The position numbers and the translations under genes were made by a program. Source: Dolomedes plantarius (taxonomy: Eukaryota; Arthropoda; Arachnida; Araneae; Dolomedidae). Taken from it: a stretch of DNA of 64,000 nt. Shown one piece after another: positions 50,831-62,335 of this stretch. The DNA lies in contig OU015490.1 of NCBI GenBank assembly GCA_907164885.2, forward strand, positions 239,677,639 to 239,741,638. The letters are read 5' to 3'. The notes below the pieces were generated by a model. The model searched no databases, had not been told where the DNA came from, and saw nothing but the letters and a program-made list of their open reading frames with translations. Numbering within the stretch: the stretch's first letter is position 1; each line of letters opens with the position of its first letter.

Positions 50831-51568
50831 AAAAAATATTCTTGCTTTGTTTATTTTCAGTTAAATTTTTCAGAGTTTCAAAATCCTTTATCAAAGTGTA
50901 AAGGGCTTCTTGATTACAATAGGTTATAAACATTTGATTTAGAATAAAATGATACAACATAAATCCTGAGTCTGAATCGTTTGGCAACTTACTATTTCGA
51001 AAGCTTTATACGTATGCTAGTATGTCGTAAGTATACTGACAAAAGTTACCGGACCCCAAGAATAGAAATAAAAAATGGATATAACTGAGGTACAGTGGTT
51101 AGGGTTGGCCTGTCTTTAGCAATAAAACATGTACTTAGCAATAAAACATGTATCCGAGGCATGCTTATGGCCAGTTTTTGGAAAACAGCGATAGGAATAC
51201 GGTCACATTCTGCAGTTGTGCCACAGACAACCGTTACCTGGTAGTAGGCGTATGCTGCAAAATTCGTATTTTGTGCTCTATTTCATCCCATTGGTAATCT
51301 ACGGGATGAAATTCAGAGATCTGTGTCTACCAAGGTGTATCAAAGTGCAACACATGATTATATTCAAACCATTCAATAACAGATGGCATTTAGGTTTATC
51401 TTGCTGGTGCTAACAGTTCTCAACTCTGAAGTTTTAAATACAGAAATATGTAGTTATTGATAGAAATGACAAGGTAAAATTGTTTAGAATGTCAAGGTTA
51501 ACTTCCCGATTTTAACATTTTTGACCACCACTACCACTGGGCCGGGCCTATGGCACGTAAAACACCAA
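50831..51568. other. Unique DNA, possible transposon relic
   Basis: TATACTGACAAAAGTTACCG at about 51033 resembles Tc1-type ends, but no inverted partner was found. A 20 bp direct repeat (AGCAATAAAACATGTA) occurs at 51118 and 51137. No gene is supported. Confidence 0.3.
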
Positions 51569-51770
51569 TTCTTTCTTACGTGGATCAGCGCAGTCATTCT
51601 TGGTGGTATGGTAAATTGATCTTGAATATGTCCAGTTCTCTCTTTCGTGGATCAGCGCAATTGTTCTTGGTGGTATGCTAAATTGATCTTGAATGTGTCC
51701 GATTCTCTCTTACATGGATCAGTGCAGTCGTTCTTGGTGGTATGCTGAATTGATCTTGAATACGTCGTTG
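51569..51770 (+). repeat. Minisatellite, 67 bp unit, three copies
   Basis: GTGGATCAGCGCAGTCATTC, then TTGGTGGTATGCTAAATTGA, then TCTTGAATATGTCC repeat at about 51580, 51647 and 51714. A GGCCTATGGCACGTAAAACA block precedes the array. Confidence 0.85.
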
Positions 51771-53307
51771 CATCGTAGAGCATGGGGAAAATGTTTGAAC
51801 CCAGTATGCCTACACATTTTTGTTAATATGACGTTCAAGTTAAAAAAAAAGAAGTAGGAGGAAATTCTTATTGTTGATGACCAGAAGTTTTTTGAGTTGG
51901 CAGAAGAACTGGAAAACGGTCGTATTTCAGGGTATACTTTTAAAAAACACAATCAAGATCTGTGAACAACTGCACATGTTTCTGGAAATAACCAAAACGA
52001 TAATCAGCGGCAAAGATACGAGATATTACCTTTACAAGATAACTGCAATTTAACAAATTTTCACAAACTCGGTTTTTTTAGCAACGTCTACTTAGATTCT
52101 GGTGTGAAAGCTTTCGCAATTTCTACATTTAATAATATTTTTTTAATAGTGAAAAGGTAAATAATTTTAAACTTTACTTTTTTGCTTAAAAGGTAGTGCT
52201 TATACTTTCCTACTGCGCATACAGATATGTGTCTATATGTGTTTGTGCATATATTATGAATCAGATCAATTGTGAATGAATTTACATGCGGAAAAAAATG
52301 TGATATTCCTAAAACTCATTTACGATTCTCCGCTTGCTTTTTTTGCTTCTCTCAGAAGGCATATAATTATTTCATTGAATATTACTGAATGATAAAAATG
52401 TTTTCATAAAAAAAAGAACAAACGAAAGGGGAAAGAGAGTATCTTCATTTATTGCTTGAATTCACACGATTATTATCGGCGCTATTTCTTCTGCCCAGTT
52501 TCACCCTCAATTCTCTTGCTTTAATTGTTATCTAAAGTAATTTCGGTTTTTTTTTTCTTCTTCAATCTCTCTGAGGTATTAATTGCGTCGATATGCGGGC
52601 ATGTAGCAGATAGTGGAAGAGTGCATGAAGTCAAAAAAAAACTGTACAGCGTGACCCATATCAAGGGGAAGATGGGTCCATTAGCTTCGCGAAAGTGAAT
52701 TCTCGAATACAATGGAGGTTTAATTATGATTGGATTAAGTGGAGCAGACTGATAATGTGGGACATCACTCTTACTCTCTTTTCCCGCACGTGCTGGTTGC
52801 CGATCGAAATATGGGTGAGACAGATAGGTGGTATACGGGAAAACAGATCCAGTGGGAATATTTTGTTTCCCAGTGACAAACGACCGCTGATCACACAGTT
52901 TGTATTCATGTGGGTTTGAATTTTGTCAGGAGGATAAAACTGTTCGCTTCCCAGAGCATAACAGTGTCCGTTGTAAAATATTTAAAGGATAGAATAAATT
53001 TCACGAATTCCTTTGATTTTCAGTTGCTCAGTGTGGAATGCAAACTGTAGAGGAAGCGAATGTTCGATAAATCTCAGCCATATTTTCTACACTGGGGGAT
53101 TTTACTGAAATATTCAGAAATATATCGGTTTCTCTTGGAAGAGTAAAGCATATAAATTGTTAAAAAGGGAAGAGATAAAGTGTAAACTCTTTTTTAATGA
53201 CTGAATTCTAATTTTTTTTTAAACTTCATTTTTTTCAGAGAAGAGCACTGAAACAAATAACAAATCAACCTATTTCACTCCTGAAAAAAAATAGTTTTGA
53301 ATTGAAA
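51771..53307. other. Unique DNA, no gene supported
   Basis: Several frames of 60-75 codons overlap on both strands (e.g. 52695-52919) without recognisable domains. Confidence 0.35.
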
Positions 53308-53481
53308 GGTTAGGTTTGGAGTGCTACGGGCATTTTTTGCTACACGAGGGGTAATTTGCCCGGGACCTACTGCTTAAAGACGATCCCGAACGGCTACAAA
53401 CGTCCATGCCAAGAGTGGGACTCGAACCCACAGACACAGGTACCGAAAGCCCGCGCCCTAGCCATTCGGGCATCGTCCAGC
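53308..53481 (-). mobile_element. tRNA-derived SINE (family B), minus strand
   Basis: The second full-length copy. The head is GCTGGACGATGCCCGAATGG and the B box GGTTCGAGTCC. The same body as the 49141 copy (CCGTTCGGGATC, GTAGGTCCCGGGCAAATT) ends CTCCAAACCTAACC. Flanking TTTGAATT and TTTAAATT are a weak target-duplication candidate. Confidence 0.83.
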
Positions 53482-53788
53482 TTTAAATTTTAGGAAAAGT
53501 TTTCCACTTTTAATGTGTTGTATAGTCCTCTGTAGGAAATCACTTAAAGATATGTGTGATCATAACGAAGCTTTGTTGGACAGTTTTTATATCGGTTGGA
53601 GGGTCTTTGAGCTTGGAATACATAAGCATCGTTTCCCCATTGAGAATGTGAAAGTTTTAGACACTGGGGATCTTTTTCTTTCAGATCAAATGTGGAAATT
53701 AATTAAGTAATACGATATATCTAACGATCTGTAGGTCAAAAGCTTTCCGCTTTTTTCATCGCATTTCCTCGCTTCGTATTGTCTTTAA

Positions 53789-54463
53789 GGGGACAGGAGA
53801 CCTTCAAGCTCGAATTTTTAAATTCTCAATTTTTAATTCTATATACAAAATGAGAATAATTAATTTTCTTTTTTACTACATTTAGATTCCTAGAATTCAA
53901 AATAAGGATTTTTTGGCAGAATAATGCCTGTTTTTCAAAAAATTTTTCAAAAATGCTAACATTTTTGAAAATGCTCTTTGTGCATTCCATATCAATTAAA
54001 AACTTTAAATTGTTTATTATAAGTTTACCGTATATGTATAAATATAATTGTGAATTTAATTTTCTTTTTGTATGAACCTAAAGTTTTAAATAATACTTTT
54101 TTTCTATTCTGCCTGTTATTTTTTTTTATATTTTTGCAGGTTTTAACTTTATTTTATGGTCTTTAAATTTGAAAAATAATTGTGATTTTCAAGAATTATG
54201 CACAGTTTTGTGGCAAACACTTCAATGAACAATCTTGAGAAATTTGGAAGAAATCTTGAGGAAATAAATGCGCGTGGAACATTTTGAAAAATTCTAGGAT
54301 TTTTGAAGAACTTTTTGAAACACAGGTCTTATTCTCCAAAATACTTATTTGTGAATTCTACGTGTCCTCAATGTACTAGAACATAATATTAAATAGTCTC
54401 CTTTTGTATGTACAGTAAAATATTGAATATTTTAAAAAACAAGGTTAAAGGTCCCTTTTCCCC
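53789..54463. mobile_element. TTAA-flanked inverted-repeat element, second copy type
   Basis: TTAA at 53785-53788 and 54464-54467 flanks a 675 bp segment. Its ends are GGGGACAGGAGACCTTCAAG and, read inward from the right, GGGGAAAAGGGACCTTTAAC. Both resemble the 2189-2928 termini (GGGGA...GGAC-TTCAA). The interior is AT-rich and non-coding. Confidence 0.6.
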
Positions 54464-54467
54464 TTAA

Positions 54468-55162
54468 GTTTTATGATAATTGATAATACTTGTTAGTGAA
54501 TGATTGGGAAAAACGTCTTTCCACATTTGATGACATCTAACTGAAAGGGCAGAAAATAAGCTCATGCGTAACAGTCGATAACCGAATGTTAGCTGGTCTT
54601 TTCCTTTTCTCTCTTGGCCCGTAGACCTTGAACCTGAGCACTTTACACCTAGCATGGTCCGTCGCTTCTTTATCCGCTGTTTTTAATCTATCCGCGGCGT
54701 TACACAGATGCCCACTTAAAGAAGCGAATTTTCCTGGAAAGGCTCGATCGCAGAAGCCACGATTAGGTTAAGGCCAATGCCGCGTTGCGGTTTAATTTAT
54801 CCTTTTGTTGAGGTCTCTTAGAGTGACTTTCAAACTCCAGTTTGAAAAAAACACATTCTCTAGATACTGCTATGATTCTATTGCAGGTCAGTTTTGAACT
54901 TATGAGACAGCCAGACAAAACCTGTTTGAGTTAAAATTCAATGGACCACTTATTCAAACACTTTGTAGGTACACTCAGTCTTTAAAGTTGAAAACATGCT
55001 GTAATATCCGTTGAGTGAATCATGCTATAAACGTGGGATCAAAGCGTATAGACCGGGAAAACATTCATCTAAATGCTATTTTAGGAGGTGGAAAATAATT
55101 TTATGCAGTTCCTGCATGTTTCTTAATTTTCCTCACACTCTATCAACTTGAAAAATGTGCAA
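54468..55162. other. Unique DNA, no gene seen
   Basis: No repeats or coding frames were recognised before the satellite. Confidence 0.35.
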
Positions 55163-56056
55163 CAGATTATCCCATCCTTTATTAGGTGTTCAAATGTGTC
55201 TCAGAGGTTACAATTTTGGCGCTCTTGACTACCAAACTAGACGATCGAAAAATCAGTCAGAAATGCTATTTCCGGATGACAGAGGGGCGACAGATATCCC
55301 ATCCTTTATTAGGTGTTCAAATGTGTCTCAGAGATTACAATTTTGGTGCTCTTGACTACCAAACTAGAGGATGGAAAAATCAGACAGAAATGCTATTTCC
55401 GGATGACAGAGTGACGACAGATTATCCCATCTTTTATTAGGTGTTCAAATGTGTCTCAGAGGTTGCAATTTTGGCGCTCTTGACTACCAAACTAGAGGAT
55501 GGAAAAATCAGACAGAAATGCTATTTCCGGATGACAGAGAGACGACAGATTATCCCATCCTTTATTAGGTGTTCAAATGTGTCTCAGAGGTTGCAATTTT
55601 GGCGCTCTTGACTACCAAACTAGAGGATGGAAAAATCAGACAGAAATGCTATTTCCGGATGAAAGAGAGACGACAGATTATCCCATCCTTTATTAGGTGT
55701 TCAAATGTGTCTCAGAGGTTGCAATTTTGGCGCTCTTGACTACCAAACTAGAGGATGGAAAAATCAGACAGAAATGCTATTTCCGGATGAAAGAGAGACG
55801 ACAGATTATCCCATCCTTTATTAGGTGTTCAAATGTGCCTCAGAGGTTGCAATTTTGGCGCTCTTGACTACCAAACTAGAGGATGGAAAAATCAGACAGA
55901 AATGCTATTTCCGGATGACAGAGAGGCGACAGATATCCCATCCTTTATTAGGTGTTCAAATGTGTCTCAGAGATTACAATTTTGGTGCTCTTGACTACCA
56001 AACTAGAGGATGGAAAAATCAGTCCGAAATGCTATTTCCGGATGAAAGAGAAGCAG
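55163..56056. repeat. Satellite, 127-128 bp unit, seven copies
   Basis: CCCATCCTTTATTAGGTGTT recurs at 55171, 55298, 55426 (one change), 55554, 55682, 55810 and 55937. Units contain TCAGAGGTTGCAATTTTGGC, CTTGACTACCAAACTAGAGG and AATGCTATTTCCGGATGA. Middle copies are almost identical, and copies 2 and 7 share variants (127 bp length, GATATCCC, AGATTACAATTTTGGTGC), indicating multi-unit turnover. The 128 bp step is not a multiple of three, so the open frames across it are incidental. Confidence 0.93.
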
Positions 56057-57074
56057 AAAAAAATATCAAAGGTTCGTGATTAAGTTTAGATAAGGTTGAA
56101 CTCTCCCGATAACTTTAACTCTTGTTTGTCAAACGGTTTAGAGACTTGTTAGTTACTTTCAAAGTAATAAAATCGTTTGAAAAAATGTACGCAAAAGTGT
56201 TCTGAGAAAATGTATTAGAAGGTTTTGGTTCAATGTTTTTCAGAACGCGTAATGAAATACATAAATAAACTCGCGGCATTCAGAGCAAAACAGAAAGCGA
56301 TTCATCGCTTTTTTATTTTATTTTTCCACGGAAGACGTCCGCCGTATTATTACAGATTTCAATCAGCACGGATGGAGTACAAGATAATGACATACGTAGA
56401 GTTGTAAACAGCGACGTCCTAACAATGATATTATGAAACTGAGGCAACGTTTTAAATTGCAGATGAGAAGGAAGTACATACTTAAATAACACAATAAGTA
56501 ACAGACTCCATAAAATGTGTCAAGGGACGTTTCGGTAGAATAATTTCCGTAGTTAGTGGGTGGATCATATTGGTGAATACCCTAATAATATGTACTGCAT
56601 TTCTTTATAACTTATTACATGATATTAAGAGTTAGTTGTCAAGGAAGAAGTATTTCACTATGATCCCCTCTAATAGTCAGAAGTGTTATTAAGATTTACT
56701 TTTTCAAATTCCCAAACCAGATGTAGTGAGCATCACTTTATCAAGTTGGAGAAATGGGCCAGCTCCTTATAAAACCATTTAAAAGATACTGTTGAATATT
56801 AAAGTGATCTTTACTGTAATCATGATTTCAAACGACAGCAGAACCTAATAATAGAAGTGAAATTAAATATTTAATTACGGAAATAATATAAAACAACAAA
56901 AGTAAAACAGTGTAATTTGTAACAGATTACGAAACATCTGATTTGTTTTTGTTTATTAAATTTTACTCTCTAAAATAATAAAATTTGATACGAGTTTAAC
57001 AGAATGACATAGAAATAACTAATTCAACAAGGAAAACAAAGTTGAATTTTTAGAAAGCATCAACCATATTGATC
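56057..57074. other. AT-rich spacer
   Basis: No gene or repeat was recognised. Confidence 0.35.
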
Positions 57075-57140
57075 AATCGGCATTGCTTGTGATGGTCATA
57101 TTTTGCTACACGAGATCTAATTTGACCGAACCTCTAACTG
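57075..57140 (-). mobile_element. SINE family B, 3' fragment
   Basis: GATGGTCATATTTTGCTACA followed by CGAGATCTAATTTGACCG matches the 3' body of the two full copies. The tRNA-like head is absent. Confidence 0.6.
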
Positions 57141-58689
57141 TCTTGCGGAAGCTTCAGCTACCTGAGCTGGACGAAGACCTTGGGACGTTACCAGCCAGAC
57201 ATTACAGTGCATTACTATAATGTCTATTTGACAAGACTATCACTCGGCAGGTCGAAAGTATTAATAAACAAACGATTTTAATCCTATAAAATACATTAAC
57301 CGTAAGAGATTAGTTTGTTCATAAGCTAATTTTGTCTAAAAATTTTTTAGAATGTGATTTATATTTTGTTTAGCCGTGCTGTAATATATTACAAAGTTTA
57401 GGTGACTAGTTATGACAAAATTTTTTTATTTCAAATTCAAAATTACATTTCCTTGCTGTCTTTTGCTCAAGAAAGGAGGATTTAATCCTATAAAATCCGT
57501 TGAAGTTTCAAAAATTTCATTTATACCGCTTTACTTGTAAACTTGCAATCTCTCTGACTCTAAAGCTGATTTACATCGTTAGCAAATACATTACCTTCTT
57601 CAGCCCTTAGATCCAGTTTTTGATTGAAATCTCTTTCTTTTAAACGACACATCGCTGGAATGCATGAGACTTCCGGAATTTTAAAAATTGCAAATTGCAA
57701 ATGTTAAGATAGTGAGGCTTTTTGCGAGATTGAGTGTCAATAACCCTCTCACGTATTTTCAATAAAAGCTAGTGTTACGCCTTTTCAAAAAGTATAAATC
57801 TTTCCCAAAACGACTTTATTCTATTAAAATACATTATACGAACCGGAAAATCAATATCCTTTCACAAAAGTATTAATCACGCTATCTTTTCACTTCCACT
57901 TCTTCAGGAAGAATGCAAGGAAGCTCTAGTGAAAGCGGAAATTTACCTGATGAGAATCTGAAGACAACCATTTCATTTACCGTCTTGAGGGAGCTGTGTC
58001 TCTACCATTAACTTCGTCAATATCTATACTTTAATGATAGCAGTACGCACTCGGAAGAATGCTTTCGGAACGATAGAATCCATCTTCGGGGTAATTTCCT
58101 TTAAATAACAGTTTGATGGGTTCACTTTTCGAAGGTTCACATCCACGTTGTTACAGTGGATTTAAAAGTCATTATCGTGACTGTGATAGTGAAACCGATA
58201 GCGTTTTTATTTACCTTCTGTGAAATTTCACCGGGAGATTGCAAGCATTCACGGTCTCCTCCTAAATTTATTACGTTTTTTAAACTGTTCGTGTGCCCTG
58301 TTTGCTCATCTGCTTGATTCACTGTATAGACTATCAGATATGATGTAGAAAAAAAAGTCCTTGATAGAGGGACACTTTCCTGATAATTATTTTTACTCAT
58401 ACACGACATATTCTTAATCCGTTTATGAGAATTTATCATTTAATACTTGTCTCAAAAATACTGAATCGTTAAAAAGGATTTTCTGTACATTGATCACATC
58501 TATCAAAGGTAGTGTTTTGAAATTTTTTCTCTTCAAGTGGAACCCTCCAAAACTTCAAGTAACCTATACTCGATCGCATAAGTCATGCGTGCATAACTCA
58601 TTACATTATATATGAATTATAAATATAATTAATAATTTATAATTAGTTTAGGCTGTATACACACACGATATATAAATATCCGTATATAC
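57141..58689. other. Unique AT-rich DNA, no gene supported
   Basis: A 100-codon minus-strand frame at 58137-58439 has no recognisable domain. No transposon ends were seen. Confidence 0.35.
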
Positions 58690-58916
58690 CTGTATATATA
58701 TTCAATGCGGAAACACTTGTCGTCAAACATTCGCCTATACTACGCCGCAGTTTTACTTTCCAGTTAATTATGGGGCACCATATAGGCGGACAGCATTACC
58801 CCCTATGAAGGGACGACACAAACGGAGGCATTTTTCGTGGCGCAATGTCGGGATTCGATCCGAGCATCCTCAGCACCGAAAACCAGCGTGCTGTACCACA
58901 GGGCCGCCACACGCCC
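58690..58916 (-). mobile_element. tRNA-derived SINE (family D), minus strand, best-preserved copy
   Basis: On the minus strand it starts near TAAGGGCGTGTGGCGGCCCT. An A-box-like TGGCGGCCCTGTGGTACAGC and a B box GGATCGAATCC are followed by a body with CATAGGGGGTAATGCTGTCC, GCCTATATGGTGCCCC and CGACAAGTGTTTCCGC. The tail is AATATATATACAGG. Confidence 0.8.
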
Positions 58917-60230
58917 TTAGGCTGTATATATTTTCAATCAAAGGATTTCAAAGACTTTGAGAACTTTTAATTATTTACGTATGGTTAATAACAAAATTGA
59001 TAAAGAGCTAGATTAATACCATGAAAATTTACATATAAATATATTTTATGCAATTTTAATGCGATTCATAGATTTTTACCTTATATGTGTCGCTCTTTAA
59101 TGACCTTTAAAATTTATAAATGGAAAAAAGCCTAATTTGTAGACGTAAGAGTAAGAAAATTGTATAAATATACAAATCCCCTTTTTTAACCCACGGATAT
59201 TCGTCAGTCTAGAATACATCAGTATTAACTTTACGTTTTAATTGCATAATTTCAGTCATATCTCAGTTATATTTCCCTGTTCTATTAAACTTAGCTTTGC
59301 TTCTTAATATATTACGCGGTATCTTCATGTCTTAAACACTCCTGGGAATCCGAGCATACATTTAAATTTTCGGTCTCAGAATCATACAAACTACTCTTTT
59401 TAATAAGATTTTCTTGAAAACTTAGCTATTTATAATAATTCCTCTGTTTTAGTTAATGACATGCCTACGTTATCTTTGTCTACTCCAAGGAAATATATTT
59501 ATGTATAATTGGTCTATTTCATTTTAATCTTAATCCTTTGCATTGCTGTGTCTTCCCGGCTTATATTTCTCGCCTTTTCTCTATTTCACTGCTTTATCTA
59601 TTAGCTTCGTTAACGGGTGTGTCCCCTGTCGGGTCTGGTGGTCATTAAACTTTCCTTTCTTACGGGCATCCCCCGCCTCCCTCGCCATTTCATCTAGAAT
59701 CTTTGGTTTTTGCCTCTATTTATATAAAAGAATTTTGATGTCCTTCGCATATGAGATTTGTTTATAGTGACAATCACACTTAATGCTCCACGGCCTGACT
59801 TTGAACTATTAAGTAGTTCGAAACTATTAAGTAGTTCTATCTTCATTTGGTTTGTCCATCTGTTTCAGTGGGGATCTCGGGACCTCGGGATGTCTTTTGG
59901 TTAGACCTGCATCCTATTCAGGAAGTTCCCCCTTGAGGTAACTGATTTGGTTAGGCCTCTTGATGACGAGACCAGTCGGTTACCTCGATCTATGGTTTAG
60001 TTCCGTCACTGCTACAGAATCTTGGATTATGGTGCGTCGAGTCCTAAGTTTAGTCATATTTGTTCATATTTGTTTTATCAATTTTAGTCATATTTGTTCG
60101 GCAGTCTATGTCCTCTTTATACGTTTTACTTCGTGTTGAATTATTTACATTATTTGTAGTTCGAAACATGTCACCATCCTGTTTAATATATTGTGGAATT
60201 GAAAAAGTGTTGTTTACGTGTGGTGCCTTA
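58917..60230. other. Unique DNA, no gene supported
   Basis: Frames at 59543-59767 and 60060-60317 (+) have no recognisable domains. TCAATTTTAGTCATATTTGTT is duplicated around 60055-60100. Confidence 0.35.
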
Positions 60231-60368
60231 TGGCGTGTTCACATAGAATCCGTCACCGTCAGCGTTAAAGATTCCGTTGGCGCTGATTGGTTAAATGGGT
60301 CAATGCTTGGTATATGATTGATTAAAAATTTTTAAGCTGACTCTGACGGATTCTATGTGAACAAGCTC
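60231..60368. mobile_element. 138 bp MITE with TTA duplication (PIF/Harbinger-type)
   Basis: The inverted ends share GTTCACATAGAATCCGTCA and are flanked by TTA at 60228-60230 and 60369-60371. A 3 bp TTA/TWA duplication and very short length fit a Harbinger-type MITE. A second inner pair (GTCAGCGTTAA / TTAAGCTGAC) extends the hairpin. Confidence 0.75.
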
Positions 60369-60371
60369 TTA

Positions 60372-61207
60372 GTGTTCCTGGCACCTTGTTTGAAAGCTGC
60401 TATGCGTATGTATTGAAGATGGACTTAGTTTGAAAAAATGTTTTCATTTTACTTGTAACTGAGGTGACTAACCATTCCGAATTTGGTAAAAAAAATCCAG
60501 ATTTTTTTTCTCTAATCTGAGGTTGAAGAAAATGAAAAATTTATCCTGAAATAGGAAACGTGTAAGGTTCCAAATAACCAGTAAGAGTCCTGGATGGTTG
60601 TTTTATACTTTTATTTTAAAACCACACATAACAAACATATAACAATTAAAATTAGACTGAAATTAATACCGAGTATAATTAATGAAACCTGGGGAGCACT
60701 GCCAAGATGTGGTCTATTCATATCAAACCTAGCAAGACCAGTCAAAACATAAACAACAAATTTTTACATCGTTCTCCGGGGGTCACGTAATATCGATGAG
60801 TGTCATTTGAACTCCACCCACACAATCCATTCTATTCATTCGATTCGCAACAGACGTGTCTCGAAAGAACCCCCAAGAAGGAATCAGGATGTCATTTTGT
60901 TCTGATTTTTCACAAAACAAAAAGTAAAAGAGAGCAGATCAGCTCTTCTGCGCTTCAGGTTAATTTTATTCTTGTTATACTTGTTGAGGAATTGACAAAT
61001 TCGAAGATTCGTTCCCTTTTGGTTATTATACATATATTACAGTGTGTTGACAAATCAAAATAGGTAGGTTGAATATTACATTAGATACACCTAGGTTGGT
61101 TAGTAAATTGTTTATTTAGTATTAGGTCATTATAAAACAACATTAACTGGTCTAATATTTCTACTATATTTTAATCCGTATGATTATAAATTTAAAAATT
61201 TGTCTAA
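60372..61207. other. Unique DNA, no gene supported
   Basis: An 87-codon frame at 60800-61063 (+) has no recognisable domain. Considered as a possible retroelement end but unsupported. Confidence 0.3.
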
Positions 61208-61497
61208 TTTTTTTTTTCCAACGTGGTAAGAACATTGTCTTCCGACATTTTCCCATTACACCAAGAGATTTGTGGGTTTCTTGAAATGGGGTCACCGTAG
61301 AGGTGAACAAACATTGTCCCTTTGGACCATCTCAGTTCAGACAGAGTACCCCGGGACGATTTCTGGTGAGCTTGTACCCGCTTTCCACCCCATAGCACAT
61401 GGATGGACTCTCCGACCTACGGATTTAACTTGCCCGAACCTGACGTATACACGAAGGCATTTATTGGAGCTTGTCAGGATTCAAACCGAGCAATTAG
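61208..61497 (-). mobile_element. tRNA-derived SINE (family C), minus strand, 5' truncated
   Basis: On the minus strand it starts near the B box (CGGTTTGAATCCTGAC). The body includes CCATCCATGTGCTATGGGGT, CAATGTTTGTTCACCTCTAC and GTAATGGGAAAATGTCGGAA, and it ends in an A run (T on plus, 61208-61217). The A box is missing. Confidence 0.7.
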
Positions 61498-62040
61498 TAT
61501 AAAATTAAACTAAGATGAGTAACCATCACGAATTAAAAATTCTCAATATTCTCAATGATTATAAATTCTCAAAATTATCGATAAAATTCTCAAATGTCCG
61601 AGAACAGGAAAACTAAGCATAAAACCCTTCCGGTAAAACTGGGCCTAGAATATTAAACAATTTCAACCAAAAATCACATTTTTTTTTCTATGTAGGATCA
61701 ATATTCTCTTATCTTATATCTGAAGCAGAAACGGGAAATGGGTCGTGTGTGTATGTGTGTGTGAGTCACAAAAACTCAAGAACTGTGAGCCCTATCTTGA
61801 TGATTTTTACACGGTTTAAAGTGCTTGGAAAATCAGGTTGAATGTGACTATTTTCATCCCGCTACGACGTTCCATTCCCGAATGATGTTAGAACGAGTTT
61901 GCGCGGTATCAACGGGTATTTTTGTTCAAAGCCATTGTAACATTTCATTTTTGCCAATTAAATTATAACATTTGCGTAAAAATAAATAGTCATGGATTAA
62001 AAACGTGATTTATTCATATAGAAAAAAATATATACACATA
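61498..62040. other. AT-rich spacer
   Basis: A short TG-rich run lies near 61745. No gene was seen. Confidence 0.35.
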
Positions 62041-62170
62041 TTTCATGCTCGGAATTCTTTCTCAAAACTAAATCGTCTGCAACGTTTCAATGCAACTTTC
62101 AGACTTTCTTTATTAGAATATACACGTATTTCATGATTGTAATTCTTTCTCAAAACTAAATCGTCTGCTA
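62030..62170 (+). repeat. Short direct duplication
   Basis: ATTCTTTCTCAAAACTAAAT followed by CGTCTGC, preceded by TATACAC-TATTTCATG, occurs at 62030-62082 and again at 62120-62169. Confidence 0.8.
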
Positions 62171-62261
62171 TGGATTAAGAACACATTCATTGAAAATGAA
62201 TGACTTTCCATCTTTATATTTTTAAAAGGAAATGTTCCGGCGTTGCCACGTATATGAACCA

Positions 62262-62335
62262 CATGTTTATGTAGTATATACATGTTCATGTAGTATATAC
62301 ATGTTTATGTAGTATATACGTTTATATTCCAAGTA
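62262..62335 (+). repeat. Short tandem repeat, 21 bp unit
   Basis: TGTT-ATGTAGTATATACA repeats three times with single-base changes. Confidence 0.85.

Noticed and set aside
51030..51420. Tc1-like left end (TATACTGACAAAAGTTACCG) with possible coding remnants
   Set aside because: No inverted partner, no TA-bounded right end and no DDE motif in the frames examined.
55163..56056. CRISPR-like regular repeats
   Set aside because: Units are 128 bp and contiguous, with no unique spacers and no cas-like genes. The sequence is eukaryotic satellite DNA.
60590..60900. Possible LTR or retroelement end
   Set aside because: No repeated long terminal sequence, primer-binding site or reverse transcriptase motif in the window.
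61740..61900. TG-rich block followed by a possible Helitron- or Crypton-like start
   Set aside because: No matching 3' terminus or family relationship to the confirmed Helitrons was found.
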